A DNA stretch of 13,210 nucleotides. Origin: Deltaproteobacteria bacterium. GTDB taxonomy: Bacteria; Desulfobacterota; DSM-4660; Desulfatiglandales; Desulfatiglandaceae. Every line of letters begins with the position of its first letter. The stretch's first letter is position 1. Below, one piece after another: positions 6,070 to 13,210 of the stretch. The translations under genes and the position numbers were made by a program. The notes under the pieces are model-generated. The model had not been told where the DNA came from. It saw nothing but the letters and a program-made list of their open reading frames with translations, and ran no database searches. The stretch is from assembly GCA_013349725.1 (NCBI GenBank), contig DUZB01000064.1, positions 122 through 13,331 on the forward strand, given 5' to 3'.

Positions 6070-7650
6070 ATGAAGATTCTCGTAAGTGACCCCCTGTCGG
6101 ATGTGGGAGTAAAAATTTTCGAGGACGCTCCGGGGATTGACGTCGATGTCAATACCGGGCTTACGCCTGAAGAACTTAAAAAAATTATAGGGTCCTACGA
6201 CGGACTGGTTATTCGCAGCGCCACGAAAGTTACCTCCGAAATATTGGAGGCCGCGGAAAATCTCAAGGTGATAGGCCGGGCAGGCATTGGATTGGATAAT
6301 GTGGATATTCCCGAAGCCAGTAAGCGCGGGATCGTGGTCATGAATACTCCGGAGGGGAATACCACTACCACGGCGGAGCATACCATAGCCATGATCATGG
6401 CACTTTCAAGGAATATTCCCCAGGCAACATCCTCCCTGAAAGACGGTCGGTGGGAGAAAAAGAAACTGAAAGGCCAGGAGGTTTACAACAAAACACTTGG
6501 ACTCATCGGCGTCGGACACATCGGGCGCATCGTTGCGGATCGTGCCAAGGGGCTTAAAATGAAGGTCATCGTATATGACCCGTATATAAAGCCGGAAGCC
6601 ATTGAAAAACTGGATCTGGAGCCTGTTTCTTTTGATACCCTGCTGGAAAGGGCCGATTATATTACTATCCATACTCCCAAAACAGATGAGACCACCAACA
6701 TCATAAACGCTGAAAGCATTTCGAAAATGAAAAAGGGCGCCATGTTGATTAATTGTGCGCGTGGAGGCATTGTTAATGAAGAAGCCACCTATGATGCCCT
6801 CAAATCCGGGCATTTAGGGGGGGCTGCTTTCGACGTTTTCATCACGGAACCGCCGGGGGCAAACCCCCTCATGACTCTTCCCAACTTCATCTGCACTCCG
6901 CATCTTGGAGCTTCCACAGTAGAGGCCCAGGATAACGTGGCAAGAGATGTGGCAGAGCAGATTACGGCTTACTTGCTCCATGGAACCGTGAAAAATGCCA
7001 TTAATGTTCCGAGTATCAGTTCCGAGCTGATGACCGTCTTAAGGCCTTACGTAACCTTGTTGGAGAGAATGGGCTCCATGCAGACGCAGCTTGCAGACAG
7101 TGCGGTCATTGAGGCCAATATCCAATATTCCGGAACGGTCACCCAGTACGACACGGCTCCGCTGACTACTTCCATGCTCAAAGGTTTATTGACCCCTATC
7201 CTCAAATACGATGTAAATTTCGTCAACGCGCCGTATATCGCTTCGGACAGGGGAATTAAGGTTGTGGAGTCCCGGAGCAATACCTCGGATAATTTTGCCA
7301 GTCTTGTAAAACTGACGGTAAAAACACTGGAAGGCCAGAATGTTATTTCGGGAACCATTTTCGGAAAGAGCCTGCAGAGAATTCTGCGCATCAACAACTT
7401 CTATCTCGAGGCCATCCCGGAAGGCCATAATCTCCTCATTCAAAACCTGAACAAGCCTGGTGTTATTGGGAAAATCGCTTCAACCCTTGGAGAGAACAAG
7501 ATCAATATCAGCCGAATGCAGGTTGGAGAAGAAAAAGAAAAGAAAGAAAATGTCATCTTTTTAACAACCAGTGACCTGGTTCCCGATGATGTCGTCAAAG
7601 AACTCTGCAAACTTGACCACGTCATGTCTGCACGAAAGATTGAATTGTAG
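6070..7650 (+). CDS. serA: D-3-phosphoglycerate dehydrogenase, long form with ACT domain
   Basis: The first enzyme of serine biosynthesis: it oxidises 3-phosphoglycerate to 3-phosphohydroxypyruvate with NAD+. The protein has 526 residues, the usual length of the long bacterial form. It has a catalytic/NAD-binding 2-hydroxyacid dehydrogenase unit with GVGHIG at 147-152 and catalytic Arg231 (CARGG), Glu260 (TEPP) and His278 (PHLGAST). An intervening allosteric substrate-binding domain (about 310-445) follows, then a C-terminal ACT domain (LLIQNLNKPGVIGKIASTLG onward), a likely site for serine feedback. The start is set at 6070: AAGGAG lies 7 bases upstream and the homology begins MKILVSDPL. The frame stays open back to 5899, but those 57 extra residues are promoter DNA. 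The gene leads the plus-strand block and is followed 9 bases later by the DUF1844 gene. Confidence 0.95.
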   Translation: MKILVSDPLSDVGVKIFEDAPGIDVDVNTGLTPEELKKIIGSYDGLVIRSATKVTSEILEAAENLKVIGRAGIGLDNVDIPEASKRGIVVMNTPEGNTTTTAEHTIAMIMALSRNIPQATSSLKDGRWEKKKLKGQEVYNKTLGLIGVGHIGRIVADRAKGLKMKVIVYDPYIKPEAIEKLDLEPVSFDTLLERADYITIHTPKTDETTNIINAESISKMKKGAMLINCARGGIVNEEATYDALKSGHLGGAAFDVFITEPPGANPLMTLPNFICTPHLGASTVEAQDNVARDVAEQITAYLLHGTVKNAINVPSISSELMTVLRPYVTLLERMGSMQTQLADSAVIEANIQYSGTVTQYDTAPLTTSMLKGLLTPILKYDVNFVNAPYIASDRGIKVVESRSNTSDNFASLVKLTVKTLEGQNVISGTIFGKSLQRILRINNFYLEAIPEGHNLLIQNLNKPGVIGKIASTLGENKINISRMQVGEEKEKKENVIFLTTSDLVPDDVVKELCKLDHVMSARKIEL

Positions 7651-7659
7651 GAGTTAAAA

Positions 7660-8076
7660 ATGGATGAAGAAGAAAAAGGTTTTGTTGTAAAAGACAGACG
7701 CTCCTTTGGCAAAGACGGCGCGTTGAAATCCGAACAAACGGTGAAACCGGAACAAGGCTCGGAAAAACCGGGAAAAGGCGCGAACAAACCGAAAGAGGCG
7801 CCCGAGCAAATAAAGAGTGAGGAATCTTTCCCCCTGCCGGAAGTCAACTTTTCTTCCCTGATCCTGAGTCTGAGTTCATCGGTTCTCTTTCATCTTGGTG
7901 AGATTCCGGATCCCCAGACGGGAGAAAAGAGAAAAGATCTGACCATGGCTAAACACGGCGTAGACACCATTGCCATGCTGAAGGATAAGACCAAGGGAAA
8001 CTTGTCCAAAGAAGAAGGGTTGTTCGTTGAAAATGTGTTGACCGACCTCAGGTGGCGGTATGTGAAAGCTCGGTGA
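7660..8076 (+). CDS. DUF1844 family protein
   Basis: A 138-residue soluble protein. Residues 1-55 are a low-complexity charged tail rich in Lys, Glu, Pro and Gly, probably disordered. Residues about 60-135 form the DUF1844 domain (VNFSSLILSLSSSVLFHLGE, then MAKHGVDTIAMLKDKTKGNL and LFVENVLTDLRWRYV). The family is small, helical and of unknown function, common in Desulfobacterota and Acidobacteria. GGAG precedes the ATG by 6 bases. The 9-bp gap to serA suggests they are one transcript. Confidence 0.88.
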   Translation: MDEEEKGFVVKDRRSFGKDGALKSEQTVKPEQGSEKPGKGANKPKEAPEQIKSEESFPLPEVNFSSLILSLSSSVLFHLGEIPDPQTGEKRKDLTMAKHGVDTIAMLKDKTKGNLSKEEGLFVENVLTDLRWRYVKAR

Positions 8077-8144
8077 CTTTCATGCTCTTAATGCCCTGAC
8101 GTTCTCGCGAAACCAGGTTTTCACAGGGAAGGTATAATGATTCT

Positions 8145-9137
8145 ATGCCTGGAAGCAACCCTCCATCCTTCGTATTCCATACGCCCGCCAAACTCAATCT
8201 GCGCCTCAAGATAACAGGCATCAGGGAGAATGGATACCATGACCTTGTCTCCATCATGGCGCCCGTGCGCCTCTATGATCGCATAGAACTGAAATCGGGC
8301 GCCGAAAAAGCAACAAGAATAACCTGCAGCGGATTTCCTGTACCTGATGACGAAAGCAACCTCGTTTTCAAGGCAGTGAGGGCTTTTTCTTCCTGCACGG
8401 GAATGGACCATGGATTCCTCATACATCTTACCAAGAATATCCCCGTTGCAGCGGGTCTGGGAGGCGGAAGCAGTGACGCAGCCTGTGTCCTGATGGCCCT
8501 GAATGAAATGTGTTCCTATCCCGTTTCCAAGGAAAAGATGGCGCAAATGGCTCTTGGACTTGGAGCTGACGTCCCATTTTTTCTTCAGGGGGGACCCTGT
8601 CTTGCCCGAGGTATTGGAGAGATTCTGGCGCCCATTCAAAAATGGCCGGACCTGTGGTATGTGATTGTGATGCCCCCGATCGCCGTATCCACCGCGTGGG
8701 CATATGCCGAGTTTGACAGATATCAATTAAAAGATGCGGAGAAAGACGCTCGGGAATTAGAGTTGACAATGGATCAACATAACTATATAATGCCGGATTT
8801 CAGGGGTGAAAAGTCTCAACTGGTTCGGCTGCTGGAAAACGATCTGGAAAGAGTTGCCATTCCAGCCTTTCCAGTCATTGACACAATTAAGACTCTTCTC
8901 CTTCAAGCTGGCGCCGATGGGGCCCTCATGTCCGGCAGCGGACCGAGCGTCTTCGGTGTGTTTCAGGCAAAGGACCGGTGTTTTCAGGCAAAGGAATTTC
9001 TCCAGGCAAAAAACGTGGGGAAAGTTTTCGCCGTAGATGGATTAGTGGGGTGTCGTCAAGCGGTAAGACACGGGCCTTTGGAGCCCGCATTCGGAGGTTC
9101 GAATCCTCCCACCCCAGCCAATGAGAGGGCGCATTGA
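8145..9137 (+). CDS. ispE: 4-diphosphocytidyl-2-C-methyl-D-erythritol kinase
   Basis: A GHMP kinase of the MEP isoprenoid pathway. It phosphorylates the 2-hydroxyl of CDP-methylerythritol with ATP. Key features are catalytic Lys16 in TPAKLNLRL, the ATP loop [14 protein letters not shown] (100-113), Asp142 in LGADVPFF, and the C-terminal [10 protein letters not shown]. The frame is 330 codons, longer than the usual 280-300, because it contains no stop before 9135. The last 30 codons (residues 301-330) are read straight through the complete tRNA-Gln gene. The normal family C-terminus is expected around residue 300. Just before the tRNA, the +1 frame has TAG at 9034 and 9043, so a single-base slip upstream would end the protein there. 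A 21-bp partial tandem duplication gives FQAKDRC then FQAKEF (8961-8995). The ribosome-binding site (GGGAAGG) is rather far from the ATG. The stop overlaps the prs start. Confidence 0.92.
   Translation: MPGSNPPSFVFHTPAKLNLRLKITGIRENGYHDLVSIMAPVRLYDRIELKSGAEKATRITCSGFPVPDDESNLVFKAVRAFSSCTGMDHGFLIHLTKNIPVAAGLGGGSSDAACVLMALNEMCSYPVSKEKMAQMALGLGADVPFFLQGGPCLARGIGEILAPIQKWPDLWYVIVMPPIAVSTAWAYAEFDRYQLKDAEKDARELELTMDQHNYIMPDFRGEKSQLVRLLENDLERVAIPAFPVIDTIKTLLLQAGADGALMSGSGPSVFGVFQAKDRCFQAKEFLQAKNVGKVFAVDGLVGCRQAVRHGPLEPAFGGSNPPTPANERAH
9046..9120 (+). tRNA. tRNA-Gln (anticodon UUG), CCA encoded
   Basis: A full cloverleaf of 75 nt. The acceptor strands TGGGGTG (9046-9052) and CACCCCA (9110-9116) pair, followed by discriminator G and encoded CCA (9118-9120). 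The anticodon stem CGGGC/GCCCG (9071-9075 with 9083-9087) carries the loop CTTTGGA with anticodon TTG, reading CAA. The T arm has GGAGG-TTCGAAT-CCTCC. It is on the same strand as ispE and prs, lies inside the ispE reading frame, and is followed 4 bases later by the prs ribosome-binding site. It is therefore probably released from the ispE-prs transcript by RNase P and 3' processing. Confidence 0.96.
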
Positions 9138-10075
9138 GACAGGATATTAAATTTTTTGGAGGAAGCTCCAATCCGGAACTCACTCTTGAAGTCTGTCACT
9201 ATTTAGGGATCAAACCAGGAAAAATAGTGGTGAGATCTTTCAGTGACGGGGAGACCCTGGTTGAGATAGGAGAGAATATTAGGGGCCGCGACGTATTTGT
9301 GCTGCAATCCACTTGTACGCCTGTGAACGATAACATCATGCAGCTTCTGATTATGATGGATGCCATGCGCAGGGCGTCAGCGGAGAGAATCACTGCGGTT
9401 ATCCCCTACTATGGCTACAGCCGCCAGGACCGGAAAGTAAAGCCGAGAGTTCCCATAAGCGCGAAACTGGTTTCCGACCTGATTACAGTGGCAGGCGCGA
9501 ACAGGGTAGTGTCCATGGATCTTCATGCAGGACAGATCCAGGGGTATTTCAATATTCCCGTGGACAATATATTTGCTGCGCCGGTGCTGCTGAAATATAT
9601 GCAGAAGGGTTTTCACAACGATCTGGTCGTTGTGTCTCCTGACGCGGGCGGTGTTGAAAGGGCAAGAGCCTTTGCCAAACGCATGTCGGCTTCCCTGGCC
9701 ATTATCGACAAAAGGCGCGAGGCTGCAAACGTAGCTGAGGCCATGAATATCATTGGAGAAGTTCAAAACAAAACAGCGATTATTCTCGATGACATGGTGG
9801 ATACCGCGGGTACCTTGACCGAGGCAGCCCGTGCCCTCAAAGAGAGAGGCGCCAACAAGGTCCACGCATGCTGCACGCACGCCGTCCTGTCAGGGCCGGC
9901 CGTTGACAGAATCGAAAGTTCTCCCATTGATTCTCTCGTGGTTACCAATACAATACCTCTGCGAGAAAATGCCAGAAACTGCGGCAAAATCATCTCCCTA
10001 TCCATCGCTGAACTTCTTGGCGAAACCATAAAGCGCATTCACAGCTCCGATTCTGTGAGCACGCTGTTTGTTTAG
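9134..10075 (+). CDS. prs: Ribose-phosphate pyrophosphokinase (PRPP synthase)
   Basis: Makes PRPP from ribose-5-phosphate and ATP for purine, pyrimidine, NAD, histidine and tryptophan synthesis. It is 313 residues long, the usual class I length. Family marks are FSDGE (36-40), the flexible-loop region YGYSRQDRK (93-101), [13 protein letters not shown] (127-139), DAGGVERA (170-177), DKRR (192-195) and the PRPP-binding loop DDMVDTAGT (219-227). The start codon is TTG at 9134. No ATG is available in the conserved N-terminus (RQDIKFFGG), and GAGG lies 5 bases upstream. The TTG overlaps the ispE TGA as TTGA, allowing translational coupling. The ribosome-binding site follows directly after the tRNA, so an mRNA freed by tRNA excision would keep a usable short leader. 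Confidence 0.96.
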   Translation: MRQDIKFFGGSSNPELTLEVCHYLGIKPGKIVVRSFSDGETLVEIGENIRGRDVFVLQSTCTPVNDNIMQLLIMMDAMRRASAERITAVIPYYGYSRQDRKVKPRVPISAKLVSDLITVAGANRVVSMDLHAGQIQGYFNIPVDNIFAAPVLLKYMQKGFHNDLVVVSPDAGGVERARAFAKRMSASLAIIDKRREAANVAEAMNIIGEVQNKTAIILDDMVDTAGTLTEAARALKERGANKVHACCTHAVLSGPAVDRIESSPIDSLVVTNTIPLRENARNCGKIISLSIAELLGETIKRIHSSDSVSTLFV

Positions 10076-10082
10076 ATAACCG

Positions 10083-10110
10083 AACACCTTATACATTGAA
10101 GGTGTTTTTT
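10083..10110 (+). terminator. Intrinsic terminator or attenuator between prs and rplY
   Basis: AACACCTT (10083-10090) and AAGGTGTT (10099-10106) form a perfect 8-bp stem with an 8-base loop. A run of six T (10105-10110) follows, part of it in the stem base. It lies 7 bp after the prs stop and 33 bp before the rplY start. The stem is modest in GC, so partial termination is more likely than a complete stop. Confidence 0.6.
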
Positions 10111-10142
10111 ACTTTGTGAAAAATTTTATTTGGAGGTTACTG

Positions 10143-10799
10143 ATGCAACAAACCATCCTTGCTGCCCGCGTGAGAAAAGAAACGGGGAAGGGGGCAGCCA
10201 GACAATTGAGAAAAAATAAACAGATTCCCGCCATATTTTATGGTCCCTCGACGGAATCGACCATGTTGACCATAAATTTATCCGAATTCGATCGTATTCT
10301 GAAATCGGGTGGAACGGAAAACATCATTATTGATCTCCAGGTGACCACGGATGCCGGAACGGACACCAGGAAGGCAATTTTGAAAGACTATGCGGTTGAT
10401 CCAGTGAAAGGTTCCTTGCTTCATGCCGATTTTTATGAAATTTCCATGGATAAAAAGATCAGTGTCAACATCCCCGTGCACTTGATAAACACCCCAAAAG
10501 GGGTGACGGACGGCGGAATTCTGCAGCATATCAGGAGGCAATTGAGCGTGACCTGCCTTCCGGACAAAATAATCGCTTCCCTGGAACTGGATGTTTCCGG
10601 AATGGAAATGGGAGATTCCCTCCACATAAGAGACATCCATCTTCCGGAAGGGGTCGACTGCGATGAAGAAGACCATTTGACCGTCGTGGTCGTTGCCGCG
10701 CCCGCGGTCGTGAAGGGAGCGGAAGAAGGGGAAGAAGAGGAAGAAGGGGAAGAAGCTGTTTCCGATGAAGGAAAAAGCTCTGAAGAAGTAAAGGATTAA
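10143..10799 (+). CDS. rplY: 50S ribosomal protein L25/general stress protein Ctc
   Basis: A 5S rRNA-binding large-subunit protein of the long CTC/TL5 form, 218 residues. Residues about 1-95 are the L25 beta-barrel domain (ARVRKETGKGAARQLRKNKQ, then IPAIFYGP). Residues about 98-185 are the C-terminal TL5/CTC domain (GVTDGGILQHIRRQLSVTCLP). The last 30 or so are a highly acidic Glu-rich tail, common in this family. The start is placed at the ATG at 10143, preceded by GGAGG with 6 bases of spacing. The frame extends upstream to a GTG at 10116, but that would place the ribosome-binding site inside the coding region. The gene follows prs after a weak terminator and precedes pth closely, a common rplY-pth pairing. 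Confidence 0.95.
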   Translation: MQQTILAARVRKETGKGAARQLRKNKQIPAIFYGPSTESTMLTINLSEFDRILKSGGTENIIIDLQVTTDAGTDTRKAILKDYAVDPVKGSLLHADFYEISMDKKISVNIPVHLINTPKGVTDGGILQHIRRQLSVTCLPDKIIASLELDVSGMEMGDSLHIRDIHLPEGVDCDEEDHLTVVVVAAPAVVKGAEEGEEEEEGEEAVSDEGKSSEEVKD

Positions 10800-10806
10800 C
10801 CATTTT

Positions 10807-11418
10807 GTGAAAGTGGAAGGAGGTGACTGTCGCGGCAGGATTTTGTACTTGGTAGTTGGACTCGGAAATCCAGGTTCACAGTACAGAGACACAAGACACA
10901 ACGCTGGTTTCATGGTCATTGAATCGTGGGGCAGAAAGCTGAAAGCGAATCTTGTCGGTTCTGGGTACCCATTAAGAAACATCCAGGCCAAGGTAAACGG
11001 GAAAAGCGTCCTGCTTCTGTGCCCTGCCGCCTATATGAATCACAGCGGGGAATCTGTAAAGGCTTGCGTCGATGATGATGGTCTGGAAATCGAAAGGATT
11101 TTGGTCGTTCACGATGACCTGGACCTGCCTGTGGGCAGGGTCAAAGTCGTCAGGGGTGGGGGTCCTGGAGGACACAAGGGAATAGAATCCATAATCCGCC
11201 ATCTGCACAGTAAAAATTTTGCTCGAATCAAATTGGGAATTGGACGGCCACGATACGGAGAAACCGTGGAGGAGTATGTCCTTGCTCCCTTTTATATGGA
11301 TGAAAGAGAGATTTTTCACAATGTGATTCGGGTAGCGGTCAGTGCGTGTGAAATGTTTGTTTTGGAGGGGGTTGAAAAGGCAATGAATCGCATCAATTGC
11401 CTAAGCTTAGACAAATAA
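10807..11418 (+). CDS. pth: Peptidyl-tRNA hydrolase
   Basis: Releases tRNA from peptidyl-tRNAs that drop off ribosomes. Numbering from the outer GTG, it has GLGNPG with N21, catalytic H31 (TRHNAGF), M77-N78 (YMNHSGES) and D103 (VVHDDLDLP). These correspond to N10, H20, M67-N68 and D93 of the Escherichia coli enzyme. The GGHNG motif, whose Asn114 helps bind the tRNA in E. coli, reads GGHKG here (Lys124). The start is unresolved. The GTG at 10807 gives 203 residues. A TTG at 10843 gives MYLVVGLGNPG and 191 residues, closer to the family length. A strong AAGGAGGTGA (10817-10826) lies between them but is about 16 bases from the TTG. The stop codon overlaps the hppA ribosome-binding site. Confidence 0.92.
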   Translation: MKVEGGDCRGRILYLVVGLGNPGSQYRDTRHNAGFMVIESWGRKLKANLVGSGYPLRNIQAKVNGKSVLLLCPAAYMNHSGESVKACVDDDGLEIERILVVHDDLDLPVGRVKVVRGGGPGGHKGIESIIRHLHSKNFARIKLGIGRPRYGETVEEYVLAPFYMDEREIFHNVIRVAVSACEMFVLEGVEKAMNRINCLSLDK

Positions 11419-11433
11419 GGAGGAATGAAACTG

Positions 11434-13210
11434 ATGATTGGATTAACGAAACTGGCGCCCTTTATTGGGATTTTAAGTCTCATCATAGCCTGGTTGATCT
11501 ATGGTTATGTGAAGAAACAACCTAATGGAACGCCTTTAATGCAAGAACTTGAGGACGCTATCCACACAGGCGCCATGGCTTTTTTGAAGAAAGAATATTC
11601 CGTACTTATCATTTTTATAGCCATCGTCTTTATCCTTTTGGGTTGGGGGATCGCATGGAAAACGGCTATCTGCTTTGTGACCGGAGCTCTCTGTTCCATG
11701 GCGGCTGGATTTTCCGGCATGACGGCGGCAACCAGGGGGAATTCCAGGACTGCCGAGGCCGCGAATAAATTCGGCCAGGCCAAAGCCCTGAACGTCTCTT
11801 ACTTTTCCGGTTCCGTCATGGGACTGGCGGTTGCAGGTCTGGGACTCTTGGGCCTGGGTTTCTGGTTCTGGGTCTACGGCGGAAACCCTGAGACCGCCCA
11901 GTACATTAACGGCTTTGCCATGGGCGCAAGTTCCATCGCCCTGTTCGCCCGTGTGGGCGGCGGCGTGTACACCAAGGCCGCGGATGTGGGCGCCGACCTG
12001 GTAGGAAAGGTCGAGGCCGGCATTCCCGAGGATGACCCTCGAAACCCCGGTGTTATTGCCGATAACGTTGGCGACAACGTGGGTGATATTGCCGGTATGG
12101 GTGCTGATATCTTTGAGTCATTTGTGGGGTCTGTCATCGCGACGATTGCCATTGCCGCCACCATGGCCATCAATACCCCGGAAACCCTTGGTGCATTTGT
12201 AAAGGCGTTCCCGGTTCTCCAGGGCCTTGATGCAACGGCTATCAAACTGAAATATATGGCCATGCCGATTCTCGTGATAATGGTAGGTCTGCTCAGCTCT
12301 TTTGTGGGCGTGTTTTCCATCAAAATCTTCCAGAAGGGCAACCCTGCCGGCGCTCTCCGGTATACCACCTTTGTGGCCGCAATCATTTTTGTCATCCTGA
12401 CCATCGCTGTAACCAAAGGTCTTGGCATGCCCATGGGTGCTTTCTGGGCGATCTTCTCGGGGCTCCTCTGCGGTATCGCCATCGGGCTTCTGGCCGAATA
12501 CTACACTTCCGGTCCTCCGGTGAAACGGATTGCCGGGCAGAGCGAGACCGGCGCCGCGACGTTGATTATTGCGGGTCTGGCCGTAGGTATGCAGTCCACG
12601 TGGCTTCCGATCCTGGGTATCTGCATCGCGACCTTTGTCGGCTACCATGCAGCTGGAATTTACGGAATCGGTCTTTCCGCGGTGGGAATGCTTGCCACGG
12701 TTGGGGCTACCATGACGGTGGATGCATACGGACCCATTGCTGACAATGCCGGCGGTATTTCAGAGATGGCGGGTCTTGGTCCGGAAACCAGGAAGATTAC
12801 GGACGGTCTGGATGCTCTTGGCAATACGACCGCTGCCATCGGAAAAGGTTTTGCCATCGGTTCCGCGGCCTTGACGGCCCTGGCTCTCTTTGTGGCCTTT
12901 ACCCAGGCTGCCGGTCTGAAGCAGGTCATGATAGATAACCCTATGGTTGTTATCGGCCTTTTTATCGGCGGAATGGTCCCCATGACCTGTGCTGCCCTGA
13001 CCATGACGTCCGTGGGCAAGGCGGCTTTTGCCATTGTTGAAGAAATCAGGCGCCAGTTCCGGGAAATCCCCGGGCTGCTGGAAGGAAAAGAAGGCGTCAA
13101 ACCCGACTCGGCGACGTGTGTGGCCATCGCCACAGAAGCCGCCCTTAAAGAGATGGTCCTGCCGGGACTGGTAGCGGTACTGACTCCGGTAGCCGTAGGA
13201 TTCCTTCTTG
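11434..13210 (+). CDS. hppA: Membrane-bound ion-pumping pyrophosphatase, K+-dependent type (partial, runs off right edge)
   Basis: This frame is open to the window end: 592 codons of a protein usually about 660-700 residues long. It hydrolyses pyrophosphate at the cytoplasmic face of the inner membrane and pumps H+ and/or Na+ outward. Many hydrophobic helices are present. The substrate site shows [11 protein letters not shown] (184-194), [20 protein letters not shown] and ADIFES, and a second set, [22 protein letters not shown] with Ala467 at the known potassium-signature position marks the K+-dependent subfamily, since K+-independent enzymes have Lys there. Whether it pumps H+ or Na+ cannot be decided from what I see. 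The ATG at 11434 is chosen because AAGGAGG lies 10 bases upstream; the in-frame ATG at 11425 is only 1 base from it. It follows pth by 15 bp, so co-transcription is likely. Confidence 0.95.
   Translation, partial: MIGLTKLAPFIGILSLIIAWLIYGYVKKQPNGTPLMQELEDAIHTGAMAFLKKEYSVLIIFIAIVFILLGWGIAWKTAICFVTGALCSMAAGFSGMTAATRGNSRTAEAANKFGQAKALNVSYFSGSVMGLAVAGLGLLGLGFWFWVYGGNPETAQYINGFAMGASSIALFARVGGGVYTKAADVGADLVGKVEAGIPEDDPRNPGVIADNVGDNVGDIAGMGADIFESFVGSVIATIAIAATMAINTPETLGAFVKAFPVLQGLDATAIKLKYMAMPILVIMVGLLSSFVGVFSIKIFQKGNPAGALRYTTFVAAIIFVILTIAVTKGLGMPMGAFWAIFSGLLCGIAIGLLAEYYTSGPPVKRIAGQSETGAATLIIAGLAVGMQSTWLPILGICIATFVGYHAAGIYGIGLSAVGMLATVGATMTVDAYGPIADNAGGISEMAGLGPETRKITDGLDALGNTTAAIGKGFAIGSAALTALALFVAFTQAAGLKQVMIDNPMVVIGLFIGGMVPMTCAALTMTSVGKAAFAIVEEIRRQFREIPGLLEGKEGVKPDSATCVAIATEAALKEMVLPGLVAVLTPVAVGFLL

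Noticed and set aside
10116..10142. GTG start 9 codons upstream of the rplY ATG
   Set aside because: It would place the GGAGG ribosome-binding site inside the coding sequence, and L25 homology begins at the ATG at 10143.
11505..13133. Long minus-strand frames (92, 202, 176 and 157 codons)
   Set aside because: They are antisense shadows of hppA, which is continuous on the plus strand with all family motifs.

Overview
The window looks like a chromosomal stretch from an anaerobic Desulfobacterota-type bacterium (a Desulfobacterales-like sulfate reducer or relative). This is an inference from gene content and from the small repeat families between genes, not a database match. Protein-level support includes a long-form SerA with an ACT domain, a TIGR02757/DUF2400 protein, a HesA/ThiF-type E1 enzyme without its zinc cysteines, and a K+-type membrane pyrophosphatase. 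It also includes the block ispE, tRNA-Gln, prs, rplY, pth, whose order I recall from deltaproteobacterial genomes.

The left part (about 1-5860) is loosely packed and accessory in character. A previously unlisted 37-residue single-span membrane protein (minus strand, 40-153) diverges from a LysR-family regulator of the NhaR type (331-1248), and an LTTR-like palindrome lies between them. After about 540 bp of AT-rich DNA with no gene comes a stand-alone PAS protein with a C-terminal CxxC/CxxC module (minus). About 570 bp of empty DNA follows. Next on the minus strand are a DUF2400 protein, a short-chain dehydrogenase/reductase and a HesA/ThiF adenylyltransferase. The spacers in this part hold 7-bp tandem repeats (3769-3842) and a compact 182-bp MITE-like element (4657-4838). 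That element has perfect 15-bp terminal inverted repeats and an apparent 8-bp target duplication.

The right part (about 5954-13210) is a dense plus-strand housekeeping block: serA (serine biosynthesis), a DUF1844 protein, ispE (isoprenoid precursor kinase), tRNA-Gln(UUG), prs (PRPP synthase), rplY/ctc (ribosomal protein L25), pth (peptidyl-tRNA hydrolase) and hppA (membrane pyrophosphatase, running off the right edge). prs, rplY and pth link nucleotide precursor supply with translation. HppA would use pyrophosphate such as that released by adenylation and polymerisation reactions.

The most unusual points are three. The complete tRNA-Gln gene lies inside the 3' end of the ispE reading frame, whose stop codon overlaps the TTG start of prs, so tRNA maturation would remove the ispE stop codon. 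The small mobile element sits just upstream of the SDR gene. The tiny membrane protein is divergent from nhaR. I see no convincing evidence for a wholly new multi-gene defence or metabolic system here.
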